From Candidatus Avisuccinivibrio pullicola (GTDB lineage Bacteria > Pseudomonadota > Gammaproteobacteria > Enterobacterales > Succinivibrionaceae): a stretch of DNA of 64,000 bases. Each line of letters opens with the position of its first letter. The stretch's first letter is position 1. A model generated the notes under the pieces. The model did not search any database, was not told the origin of the DNA, and was given only the letters and a program-made list of their open reading frames with translations. The stretch lies in assembly GCA_018713485.1 (NCBI GenBank), contig DVOQ01000016.1, forward strand, positions 1 through 64,000, in the 5' to 3' direction. The translations under genes and the position numbers were made by a program. Of this stretch, positions 1-7,050 are shown one piece after another.

Positions 1-24
1 AAATACAGGATATCAGATACGGAA

Positions 25-52
25 AAGGTCACCTGCCTTATCGGGTGACCTT
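25..52. terminator. Perfect hairpin at window edge
   Basis: AAGGTCACC and GGTGACCTT form a perfect 9-bp stem around a 10-base loop. There is an A-run on the left and only a short T-run on the right, so it could end transcription of a gene left of the window or back up the nagA terminator. The role is inferred from shape only. Confidence 0.4.
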
Positions 53-85
53 ATGCTTACTTTAAGGCTATATTGCTGAGTGATG

Positions 86-106
86 AAAAACCCCGCCTTG
101 GCGGGG
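86..106 (-). terminator. Rho-independent terminator of nagA
   Basis: On the minus strand CCCCGCC-AA-GGCGGGG is followed by five T residues. It lies about 20 bases past the nagA stop codon, which is the classical intrinsic terminator layout. Confidence 0.85.
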
Positions 107-126
107 TGAGATATATGACATGGAGA

Positions 127-1260
127 TTAGAGGGAAATTAAGGAAGTGAGGACCCTGCCCCTTAAGATCACGGCTTTGAGATTTAAGGAAGCGTCCACGA
201 GATTGAAGGAGGCGATCTTGCCCTCACCGAGGGTGCCGTAATCCTTAAGGACGCCGATGGAACGGGCGGGATTGTAGGTCGCGGCCCGCACTGCGGTTTC
301 GGGGCTAAGACCCATCACCTGATGGGCAATGCGCATGCAGGAGAAGAGATCGGTGGCCGAGCCTGCAATGGTGCCGTTATCAAGAAGCGCCCTGCGATCG
401 GTCACGGTCACTCTCTGACCTCCGAGGGAATACCCCCCGTTTTCTAAACCGCAGGCCATCATGGAGTCGGAGATGAGGATCATACGCTCCTCACCAAAGA
501 GCCTGAAGGCCGCTCTCACCGCGGCGGGATGGATGTGAATGCCGTCGCAGATGAGTTCCGCCTCGCACCAGGGCGCATCGGAGCCGGCGGCGATGGGCCC
601 CGGGTCACGGTGGTGAAGCGGGGGCATGGCGTTATAGAGATGGGTTAAATGGGCAGCTCCCTTAGCGATGGCCTCACGGGCCACCTCGTAGCTTGCACAG
701 GTATGGGCGATGGAGGGCAGCACCTCGTCCTTTAAGGCGGCGATAACTTCCATGGCCCCGGGTTCCTCGGGCGCGATGGCCATGATTTTAATGAGGCCCT
801 GAGCGGCTCTCTGGGCGTCTTTATAGAAGTTAAGATCGGGGGCGTGTACGTAAACGGGGTTCTGCGCGCCAACCTTTTTGGGAGAGACGAAGGGGCCTTC
901 CATGTATATGCCCACCAGCGAGGCTTCGTGTTGCTGAGGCTTAAAGGCCGCGCCGTTGGCGCAGGCTTTAAGAATATCCTCCTTACTCATGGTCATGGTG
1001 GCAGGGCAGATGGCGGTGACGCCCGCTGAAGCCTCGTAGGAGGCAATGGCGCTCAGCGCCTCCGGTGTCCCTTCCATGAAATCGTGGCCGTTAGCGCCGT
1101 GAAAGTGAATGTCGATAAGCCCCGGAATGGCGTAAAGTCCCTGACCGTCAAGAACCTCGTTATCTACGGATACAGCGGAGAGACGTTCGCCTGCCGTGCA
1201 GATCTCCCCGTCATGGAACTTAAAATCGCTGCCAAAGACCTTAAGATTGTGAATGCGCAT
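127..1260 (-). CDS. nagA: N-acetylglucosamine-6-phosphate deacetylase
   Basis: Cytoplasmic amidohydrolase that removes acetate from GlcNAc-6-phosphate to give glucosamine-6-phosphate, in amino-sugar catabolism and cell-wall recycling. At 377 residues it is close to the usual ~380. The metal and catalytic set is visible: H52-x-H54 in GLIDIHFHG, E121 in YMEGPF, H186, H204 and H207 in AAHLTHLYNAM, and D265 in LISDSM. It starts 12 bases after the stop of the ROK kinase gene, so the two are probably cotranscribed. It is the only fully intact gene of the neighbouring amino-sugar set, so flux onward to fructose-6-phosphate must use a nagB elsewhere. Confidence 0.95.
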   Translation of the reverse strand: MRIHNLKVFGSDFKFHDGEICTAGERLSAVSVDNEVLDGQGLYAIPGLIDIHFHGANGHDFMEGTPEALSAIASYEASAGVTAICPATMTMSKEDILKACANGAAFKPQQHEASLVGIYMEGPFVSPKKVGAQNPVYVHAPDLNFYKDAQRAAQGLIKIMAIAPEEPGAMEVIAALKDEVLPSIAHTCASYEVAREAIAKGAAHLTHLYNAMPPLHHRDPGPIAAGSDAPWCEAELICDGIHIHPAAVRAAFRLFGEERMILISDSMMACGLENGGYSLGGQRVTVTDRRALLDNGTIAGSATDLFSCMRIAHQVMGLSPETAVRAATYNPARSIGVLKDYGTLGEGKIASFNLVDASLNLKAVILRGRVLTSLISL

Positions 1261-1272
1261 AAACTGTCTCTC

Positions 1273-1764
1273 TTAACTGTGACGCTTAAGATAATTGTAC
1301 AGAGCTCCGAGCATGCCGGCCTCGTTTTTAAGCGCGGCAAACTCAAGGCGGGTCTTTTCATACACGTGAGGTCTCAGCCTTTCCTGCAGCGCCTTTTCAA
1401 GGCGCGGGCGTAAGTAGGCGCTGCGGGCCATGATCCCGCCGCCTAAAATCACCGCTTCGGGATTTACGACCGTGACCACGTTGCAGATCCCGTCACTTAA
1501 ATGCTCCACTAAGGCGTCGGGCAGGGCGTAAACGATCTCTCCCGTGGCAGGGGACACCATGCCGGCCGTGGAGATGGCAACGCCTTCAAGAGCACTGTCA
1601 CGGGAGAGGGCGTCTGTAACGAGCGCACGGACTTTGGACACGATACTGGGCCCGCCGTGCTCTTTAGCCTCGGTCTTCATTTCACCGCGGCTTGAGAAAA
1701 CGCCTTCGCTGGAGCATAAGCCGTATTTGATCGCGGTACCGCCGATATCAATGAGTAAAAACAT
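1273..1764 (-). pseudogene. ROK-family sugar kinase with internal deletion
   Basis: ROK kinases (NagK, NanK, glucokinase) are about 290-310 residues and phosphorylate sugars such as GlcNAc or ManNAc. This reading frame is only 163 residues. The first ~80 match the N-terminal half with the phosphate loop DIGGTAIKYG, and from about residue 82 the sequence continues with the C-terminal half (VNPEAVILGGGIMA). The middle ~130-150 residues are absent, including the catalytic Asp motif and the Cys-rich zinc site normally present in the family. The junction lies near 1520-1525 and stays in frame. An AGGAG ribosome site precedes ATG 1764. The product should be inactive as a kinase; whether it is still made is unknown. 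It sits directly upstream of nagA, in keeping with an amino-sugar role. Confidence 0.8.
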
Positions 1765-1790
1765 GTAAGGACATCTCCTGATAACCTGAA

Positions 1791-1810
1791 AGCAGGGCCG
1801 TAGCCCTGCT
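1791..1810 (-). terminator. Hairpin between transporter remnant and ROK kinase
   Basis: AGCAGGGC-CGTA-GCCCTGCT is a perfect 8-bp stem with a 4-base loop. It follows the stop of the transporter remnant on the minus strand and precedes the ROK kinase. No T-run follows, so it may act as an attenuator or mRNA-stabilising hairpin rather than a full terminator. Confidence 0.4.
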
Positions 1811-1835
1811 CAAATGAGGTTGCGAAATTAAAACC

Positions 1836-1966
1836 TTACTCGGATTTGGCCGTCGCGTAGGTGGAGCCTGCGCGGGCGACGAATTCCTTTCCGGTAACGG
1901 CGTGCTGAATCTTTGATACAATCACGCCGACCACGGTGGTTGCGAGAATAGCAATTAAGTCGTAAG
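1836..1966 (-). pseudogene. C-terminal remnant of a membrane transporter
   Basis: An open minus-strand frame of about 45 codons ends at a TAA (1836-1838). It reads as one hydrophobic helix ([17 protein letters not shown]) followed by a short polar tail, the look of a transporter C-terminus. It breaks off where nagB-like sequence begins on the opposite strand. Its position upstream of the ROK kinase and nagA suggests an amino-sugar transporter, but the family cannot be recognised from so short a piece. Confidence 0.45.
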
Positions 1967-1967
1967 C

Positions 1968-2399
1968 CGGCAAAAATCCCGATGCCGAAGCCGAATGCGC
2001 GCTATAACCGCGTCATTGAGGAGCTGGGCGGTATCGATCTGCAGCTGTTAGGCATTGGACGCAACGGCCATATCGGCTTTAATGAGCCCGGCGCTGCTTT
2101 TGAGAAGTACACGCACTGCGTCGATCTCACCGCGAGCACTATTGAGGCCAATCAGCGCTTCTTCGCCTCGGCCGATGACGTGCCGCGTCAGGCCTACACC
2201 ATGGGTATTTGCTCCATTATGCACGTGCGCAAGGTGCTGCTCATCGCCTCCGGTGAGGATAAGGCCGAGGCGGTGTATCAGTCCTTTTCGGTCCGGTGAC
2301 CCCCAATGTACCGGCCCCGGTGCTGCAGCTGCACCAGGACGTGGTTTAGTGGCGGATGATGCCGCTTTAGCCAAAGTTACGGAAAAAGGTCTGCTTTAG
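1968..2399 (+). pseudogene. nagB: Glucosamine-6-phosphate deaminase remnant
   Basis: NagB converts glucosamine-6-phosphate to fructose-6-phosphate and ammonia. The longest frame (1982-2299) carries hallmark blocks: [20 protein letters not shown], then [14 protein letters not shown] and VPRQAYTMG. The first ~120 residues are missing. Homology also reads in other frames on both sides: NPDAEAECA just upstream of ATG 1982, [19 protein letters not shown] after 2290, then LVADDAALAKVTEKGLL up to the stop at 2399. Joining them needs three single-base insertions, i.e. three one-base deletions in the DNA (near 2010, 2288 and 2346). This is a dead gene, fused head to head with the transporter remnant. 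Confidence 0.85.
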
Positions 2400-2509
2400 G
2401 CTGATTTGCCTTAAATACAAGGTACAATGGCGGTAATGACCGCCAGATTAAAAAGGCGCGTGTGCTTACCCCCCATGCGCCTTTGACGTATATATGTAAG
2501 GAGAACCAG

Positions 2510-2971
2510 GTGATCAACCGTAAAGCGCCCTTAGAGGGTGAGTCCTTTTTAGCTGCCATCAGGGAGGAGCTGCGCAGGGACGCGCAGGCCCGTTATCTGC
2601 ACCGTGTCGCCCTTGTGAGCCTGATGGTGGGAGGGCTTAATGTCAATACCTTAAGTGAGGTCAGCGGCATCAGCCGTAACACGCTCTCAGCGTGGCTGAC
2701 GCGGGCCATGGAAGAGGGGCTCGAGGGACTGCGCCCCAAAAAACAGCAGGGCCGCCCCTCACGGCTGTCACCTGAGCAGTTAAACTCCCTTAAGGAAGTG
2801 CTCGACAATGATCCTCTGCTTTACGGTTTCAGTGCCTGGGACGGGCCGTCGCTGGCCGCTTTCATTGAAAAGCGCTTTGGCGTGGGCTTTTCAGTGCGCC
2901 AGTGCCAGAGACTGTTCCGCCGTCTTACCCAGGGGCGTGTAAGAGCGGTGAGAACAGTGTGTAAAGCCTGA
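2510..2971 (+). CDS. Winged helix-turn-helix protein resembling an IS630 transposase N-terminus
   Basis: 153-residue protein. TAAGGAG (2497-2503) is well placed for a GTG start at 2510, so the longer upstream frame is not used. The N-terminal half has a helix-turn-helix (LNVNTLSEVSGISRNTLSAW), a basic linker with RPSRLSPEQL, and a second winged segment with WDGPSLAAFIEKRFGVGFS. This is the order seen in the DNA-binding part of IS630/Tc1-type transposases, but the DDE catalytic domain is absent and the frame ends cleanly. It could be a truncated transposase or a domesticated DNA-binding protein. No IS630 inverted repeats were seen around it. Confidence 0.6.
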   Translation: MINRKAPLEGESFLAAIREELRRDAQARYLHRVALVSLMVGGLNVNTLSEVSGISRNTLSAWLTRAMEEGLEGLRPKKQQGRPSRLSPEQLNSLKEVLDNDPLLYGFSAWDGPSLAAFIEKRFGVGFSVRQCQRLFRRLTQGRVRAVRTVCKA

Positions 2972-3000
2972 TTAAATAAGGCTTTAGCGACACTTTTGAT

Positions 3001-3028
3001 TTGCAAAACGGGGGGGCGGTAGTATACT
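3001..3028 (+). promoter_or_regulatory. Promoter upstream of the RpiR-type regulator
   Basis: TTGCAA (3001-3006), a 16-base spacer that is G-rich, and TATACT (3023-3028). It would start transcription near 3035, leaving a leader of about 190 bases before the ATG at 3224. The leader contains several G-rich stretches but no recognised riboswitch. Confidence 0.55.
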
Positions 3029-3223
3029 GCACTCCGCTATCTGAAGTAGACAAATTGTCATCCTGTATGAAAATTTTCTTCTTTAATAACAACCCTGTAA
3101 GGGGAAAAGGAGCGTGAGGGCATTTTCTCGGGGAAAGCTCCTCATGGCGTAAATGATTTACGTCCGGTAAGGGCTTTGCCTTGCGGCTCTGAGGTACATG
3201 CTGTAACACAAGAAGGTTCCACT

Positions 3224-3450
3224 ATGGCACAGGCTTCCGTTTCACAAGGCCAGGTACAGATTCTCGATACGTTAAGCCGCATCAGGGATGAGCTGCCCAC
3301 GGCGCTGAGACGTCTCGCCGCCTATATCCTCGAGCATCCCCGTGAAGAGGCGCATTCCAATCTCACCGATATCTCGCGTGACGCCGGCGTGGGCGATGAT
3401 TCCATTGTGCGTCTGGCCAAAAAGCTCGGCTTTACGGGCTATCACGATGT
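3224..3450 (+). pseudogene. RpiR/MurR-family regulator interrupted by an IS element
   Basis: ATG 3224 follows an AGAAGG ribosome site. The ~75 residues up to GYHD are an RpiR-family helix-turn-helix domain (ILDTLSRIRDELPTALRRLA; LTDISRDAGVGDDSIVRLAKKLGFTGYHD). RpiR proteins normally continue with a sugar-phosphate-binding SIS domain to ~280 residues. Here the IS200/IS605 right end replaces it, and the frame runs into element sequence and stops at 3502. After the element (5251-5319) an open frame FKAAKTKQITIEAIERSL ends at TAG; it may be the regulator's original C-terminus, which would mean the SIS domain had already been lost, or an unrelated piece. It probably once controlled the adjacent amino-sugar genes. 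Confidence 0.75.
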
Positions 3451-3620
3451 GAACTACCCACAAGCGAGACGCTTGTTGGCTTCGTACTTCATTGAGGACT
3501 AGTCAGATTAGTCTGACTATATCTTCCTCTCCATACGCTTAACTTTGCTGCGTTCCTACAGCTAGTACTATGATAGTAACCTTTACTAAGCATCTCCAGT
3601 CCTGCAGCCTTTATGACTTT
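3449..3620 (-). ncRNA. Predicted omega-RNA (reRNA) of TnpB
   Basis: Inferred from the family: the guide scaffold covers the last part of tnpB and the right end of the element and points into flanking DNA. Two stem-loops are visible: TAGTCAGA/TCTGACTA (3500-3519) and CAAGCG/CGCTTG (3461-3475). The boundary at 3449 would make the RpiR-side flank the guide. The 5' limit is arbitrary. Confidence 0.4.
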
Positions 3621-4769
3621 GGCAGCATTAACATCGCGCTGATGGACTGTATGACAGTTTGGGCATTCCCAAACCCGGATGCTTAGGTTTTTAACTTCTT
3701 TATTCTGATACCGGCAATGACTGCAAAGCTGAGAACTTGGCAGCCATCTGTCAACCCTGACGAGTATGCGCCCCAAAGCATATGCTTTATACTCAATACA
3801 GCGTCTTAGCTGATAGAAACCTGCATCAGCAATGGCTTTTGCAAGGTGATGATTTTTAAGCATACCCTTTACATGCAGATCTTCTATGATGATAATTTGG
3901 TTTTCATTTACAATCTTATTAGAAGTCTTTTGTGCCAGGTCATAGCGTTGATTTCTTACTCTTTCATGTTTTCTGGCAAGCTTTGCCTTCTCCTTTAAAT
4001 AGTTTTTGGAAAGCTGAACTCTGCATCCCTCAGGAGTGCGCTTTTTTGCCGCTTCATATTTGCGACTTAAGCTCTTCTGAGTTCTTTTAACTGATTTTTC
4101 ACTCTGATAAAGAGCCCTGACTGAATGGATGACAGTACCATCGGAGCAGACAACCGAATCCTTAATGCCTAAATCCAGGCCTGCTACCTTTTCGTTTTCC
4201 GGAAGCTCATCAATTTTAACTTCGCAGATTATTACTGCATAATAATCGCCAGTTGCATGGCGTACCACATGTGCTCCAATGATGCGACCCTGTACTGAGC
4301 GATGAATGACAGCCTTAACCGGACAGCCTTTCCTCTTATTGAAGTAAGGCAGCTCCACAATTCCATTCTCCTCATCCACCTTGATATTATTGTTAGTGAA
4401 ATTAGTGGTAAAGCTTTGTACAGAATCAGATTTCTTTCTAAAATGAGGCTGACCTCTTTTCCCTTCCAGAAAGGCGCTGTAAGCATCATGCAACTGATAG
4501 GCAGCGTGAGTAAAACAAAACTTATCAACGCTGCCCCGAAGAAATGGGTGCTGTTTCTTTAGCTTTCGGTTAACGTAATTATTTAAGTCTGTCTTTGACG
4601 GCAGTTTCTCACGATTATCAAGTTTCCTATCCACATAATCCTTAAGCTTATTGTAGACAAAGCGAGTCTGACCAAAGGCATTTGCTACCCCTTTAAGAAA
4701 AGGCTCAGACTGCGCCGTCTCCGGCACAATCCAATACTTATATGCTCTGATAAAGCAGCCTTCTTTCAT
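3489..4769 (-). CDS. tnpB: TnpB, RNA-guided endonuclease of IS200/IS605
   Basis: 426 residues, the usual size. N-terminal helix-turn-helix and OB-like region followed by a split RuvC nuclease: D199 in AGLDLGIKDS, E296 in IIIIEDLHVKG, a zinc-ribbon with C349-x2-C352 and C369-x2-C372, and D379 in HQRDVNAAKVI. All catalytic residues are present, so the protein looks active. Family knowledge: TnpB cuts DNA guided by an omega-RNA made from the 3' end of its own gene plus the right end of the element. Here the frame ends inside a perfect hairpin (3500-3519) and the right-end hairpin lies just beyond, matching that arrangement. Its ATG lies 3 bases after the likely original tnpA stop. Confidence 0.93.
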   Translation of the reverse strand: MKEGCFIRAYKYWIVPETAQSEPFLKGVANAFGQTRFVYNKLKDYVDRKLDNREKLPSKTDLNNYVNRKLKKQHPFLRGSVDKFCFTHAAYQLHDAYSAFLEGKRGQPHFRKKSDSVQSFTTNFTNNNIKVDEENGIVELPYFNKRKGCPVKAVIHRSVQGRIIGAHVVRHATGDYYAVIICEVKIDELPENEKVAGLDLGIKDSVVCSDGTVIHSVRALYQSEKSVKRTQKSLSRKYEAAKKRTPEGCRVQLSKNYLKEKAKLARKHERVRNQRYDLAQKTSNKIVNENQIIIIEDLHVKGMLKNHHLAKAIADAGFYQLRRCIEYKAYALGRILVRVDRWLPSSQLCSHCRYQNKEVKNLSIRVWECPNCHTVHQRDVNAAKVIKAAGLEMLSKGYYHSTSCRNAAKLSVWRGRYSQTNLTSPQ

Positions 4770-4771
4770 GG

Positions 4772-5180
4772 TTAGCCCCGGTTCTCAATATACTCTTTTA
4801 AGAGTTTTTTCTGAAACACTGCCAGTTGAACAGACAAAACAGCCGTCAGTCCAAAACGTACGCTCTCTCCAGAAGTGCTGATTTAATCTGTCCGCAAACT
4901 CTGAACGCCACACATGATATGTAGTGTAAGCCTTAAGGGTTCTCACTAAACTGCTTACACTTAGCGCTGGAGGAAATTCCATCATATAGTGAATATGATC
5001 TTTATCTGTCTCCACATGCTTAATTGTAACATCATGGCGCGCACAAATGATCCGTGACAATTCTTTTATTTTATCTGAGAGACCGGGAAGTAAGAACAAC
5101 TGCTTCCTATACTTGCATACAAATATAATATGATACTGAAGCAGGTACTTATGGCGATTGCGTGAATTTCAGGTGCTCAT
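4772..5180 (-). pseudogene. tnpA: TnpA Y1 transposase, inactivated
   Basis: Reading from ATG 5180 gives M-S-T then a TGA stop (5169-5171), and then in the same frame NSRNRHKYLLQYHIIFVCKY, the typical start of IS200/IS605 TnpA. The HUH motif is present (HIHYM), and so is the region that normally precedes the catalytic Tyr. Near the 3' end an A-run carries one base too many: the frame stops after LKRVY, whereas the shifted frame would give EYIENRG and stop at 4772-4774, just before tnpB. One nonsense codon and one frameshift therefore argue against self-mobility. A short product from an internal start (5099) is open but would lack the first beta strand. Confidence 0.8.
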
Positions 5181-5363
5181 GTAATTATTATAGCGCCAGG
5201 CTCGCTAACCCAGAAGTTAAAACTCTGGGATTGCGCGAGCTAAACCTTATTTCAAGGCCGCCAAGACCAAGCAGATCACCATTGAGGCCATCGAGCGCAG
5301 CCTGGTCCCCGAGGATTAGCTTTCCGCCGTAAGGCAGAGTCTGAAGAGAACCGAACCCCCATC

Positions 5364-5392
5364 TTGTCAAATTGTCCTGCAGGGGGGACAAT
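5364..5392 (+). promoter_or_regulatory. Promoter and dyad operator of the nitroreductase gene
   Basis: TTGTCA (5364-5369), 17 bases, GACAAT (5387-5392). Between them lies a perfect inverted repeat, ATTGTCC (5371-5377) and GGACAAT (5386-5392), spaced by 8 bases; its right arm is the -10 element. A dimeric repressor bound there would block the promoter. The regulator is not identified. Confidence 0.5.
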
Positions 5393-5421
5393 GGGGGAGA
5401 TCTCTTAAGAGGATAGAAGCT

Positions 5422-6075
5422 ATGGATTTTGAGAAGCTGATGCAGGAGCGCTATACCTGCAAGCATTATGATGCGTCAAAGAAGATCCCCGCTGAGCTTA
5501 TCACAAGGCTTCTGCAGACGGTGCGGCTGACCCCGAGCGCCGTCAATTTGCAGCCGTGGTATTTCTTTGTGGCCGAAACGGATGCGGCCAAGGCCAAAAT
5601 CGCTCCCGGTGTCATGGAGATGAACGCGGAGCGTTTTGAAAAGTGCTCGCACGTTATCGTGCTCTGCGCCCGCACGGATGCTACGGAGGAGTACATCAGC
5701 AAGGTGGTGGACAAGGAAGACGCCGATGGCCGCTTTGGCCGCGTTCCTGGCGCCAGGGCAGGGCAGGATGCGGGGAAGAAGCGCTTTGCGGGGCTTCACG
5801 CGATTTCCCCGTCCGAGCTTATTGCCTGGAACTCGCGCAACGCTTATCTTGCCCTTGCGACCTTAATGTATGCCGCCGCCGACCTTGGCATTGACTCCAC
5901 TCCTCTTGAAGGAATTGTTCCGGCTGCCGTGGATCGCTGCCTGAATCTTTCCGAAAAGGGCCTCACCTGTCTGTGCATGGTGTGTTTAGGCTACTGGGCC
6001 GCTGACGATTCCAATGTGCTCTCGAACCGTCCTAAGTCCCGCTTAGCCCTTGAGGATATCGTTACGGAACTTTAG
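5422..6075 (+). CDS. NfsB-type nitroreductase family protein
   Basis: 217 residues, normal for a single-domain FMN-dependent NAD(P)H nitroreductase acting in the cytoplasm on nitroaromatics, quinones or flavin-like substrates. The N-terminus has the family start (LMQERYTCKHYDASKKIP) and the FMN-binding segment PSAVNLQPWYFFV. The C-terminal part has a second FMN-contact region (LGIDSTPLEG) and the closing CLGYWAADD. AGAGGA precedes the ATG. The exact substrate cannot be told. The gene sits alone between the IS element and an exonuclease gene and has its own promoter with a clear operator-like dyad. Confidence 0.85.
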   Translation: MDFEKLMQERYTCKHYDASKKIPAELITRLLQTVRLTPSAVNLQPWYFFVAETDAAKAKIAPGVMEMNAERFEKCSHVIVLCARTDATEEYISKVVDKEDADGRFGRVPGARAGQDAGKKRFAGLHAISPSELIAWNSRNAYLALATLMYAAADLGIDSTPLEGIVPAAVDRCLNLSEKGLTCLCMVCLGYWAADDSNVLSNRPKSRLALEDIVTEL

Positions 6076-6111
6076 ACCGTCCTGAGTACGGGCACAGTGA
6101 GCTGAAGAGTT

Positions 6112-7023
6112 ATGGCACGGCAGAACGTCTTTCCCCTGGAGCGGCTTGAGGATATCCGCAGGCGGCCGCGTGATTTTCGTCTCTTAGAGCGCATTCCCTT
6201 TGAGTATGCCCGCCTCGACGGGCATCTGCCTATCGTGCTCAATGAGCCGGAACCCGGGGAGAGAATTCATACCTTAGTGATCCTCGATACCGAGACGACG
6301 GGTTTAAAGCACAGTGAGGACGTCATCATTGAGCTCGGGCTTATCAAGGTGACCTTCGCCTATGACAGGCGTCTGGTGCTTTCCATCGATCGCATGTATG
6401 ACGGCTTTGAGGATCCGGGCCGGCCGCTTTCACGCGAGATCACCGATCTCACGGGGATCAGCGATGCCATGGTGTCAGGACAGCGCCTTGATGAGGACAG
6501 GGTCGGTCAGCTCATGGCAACCGATCCCTTAGTGGTGGCGCATAACGCGGCTTTTGACCGGCCTTTTTTTGAAAAGCGTTTCCCCTCGCTTGGCAATCTT
6601 GCCTGGGCGGATTCCTACAGCGGCGTGGACTGGAGGCGCATGGGCTACCGGCGCGCCAATTTAGAAGATCTGGCTTTTAGCGACGGATGGTTTTATGATG
6701 CGCACCGCGCTAATGACGATTGCCTGGCGCTCCTGTGGATGCTGTATACGCATCCGGGCGCCTTCGGGCAGCTGATTAACTCGGCGGTAGGGGAAAGTTA
6801 CCTCGTGAGGGCCTTACGCACGCCCTTCAGTGCTAAGGATGAGCTCAAGTCCCGCGGTTATTTCTTTGAAAGCCGCTATAAGGCGTGGAGCAGGAACTGC
6901 CGCACAGAGGAGGAAGTGCGTTCCGAGGAGGCTTTCCTGAACGGTCTGCGTGAGGATGCATTTTCGCCCATGGAGATCGTGAAGTTAAGCTTTAACGCCC
7001 GCAACCGTTTCAAGAGCGCGTAG
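6112..7023 (+). CDS. DEDDh 3'-5' exonuclease (DnaQ-like)
   Basis: 303 residues. Exo I motif D59-x-E61 in ILDTETTG, Exo II D149 in AHNAAFDRPFF, Exo III H198 and D203 in AHRANDD. This is the full DEDDh set of DNA polymerase III epsilon-type exonucleases, so it should degrade single-stranded DNA or RNA ends in the cytoplasm. The family includes stand-alone proofreading-like proteins; residues 1-50 and ~220-303 have no recognised domain. It follows the nitroreductase gene by 36 bases and may share its transcript. It is not the replicative DnaQ, which is shorter and carries a C-terminal alpha-binding tail. Confidence 0.85.
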   Translation: MARQNVFPLERLEDIRRRPRDFRLLERIPFEYARLDGHLPIVLNEPEPGERIHTLVILDTETTGLKHSEDVIIELGLIKVTFAYDRRLVLSIDRMYDGFEDPGRPLSREITDLTGISDAMVSGQRLDEDRVGQLMATDPLVVAHNAAFDRPFFEKRFPSLGNLAWADSYSGVDWRRMGYRRANLEDLAFSDGWFYDAHRANDDCLALLWMLYTHPGAFGQLINSAVGESYLVRALRTPFSAKDELKSRGYFFESRYKAWSRNCRTEEEVRSEEAFLNGLREDAFSPMEIVKLSFNARNRFKSA

Positions 7024-7050
7024 GAAAACTCTTTTTTTACAGGAGCTTGT

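Larger units (their letters stand above)
3449..5243 (-). mobile_element. IS200/IS605-family insertion sequence
   Basis: The element runs on the minus strand: left-end hairpin (5200-5240), tnpA remnant, tnpB, right-end hairpin. The left end is an imperfect palindrome with outer arms GCTCGC/GCGAGC and inner arms CCCAGA/TCTGGG. The right end has CAAGCG-AGA-CGCTTG (3461-3475) followed on the minus strand by GGTAGTTCAC, a tail common in this family. There are no terminal inverted repeats and no target duplication, as expected for the single-strand mechanism. It inserted into an RpiR-type regulator. The exact end bases are estimates. Confidence 0.85.
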
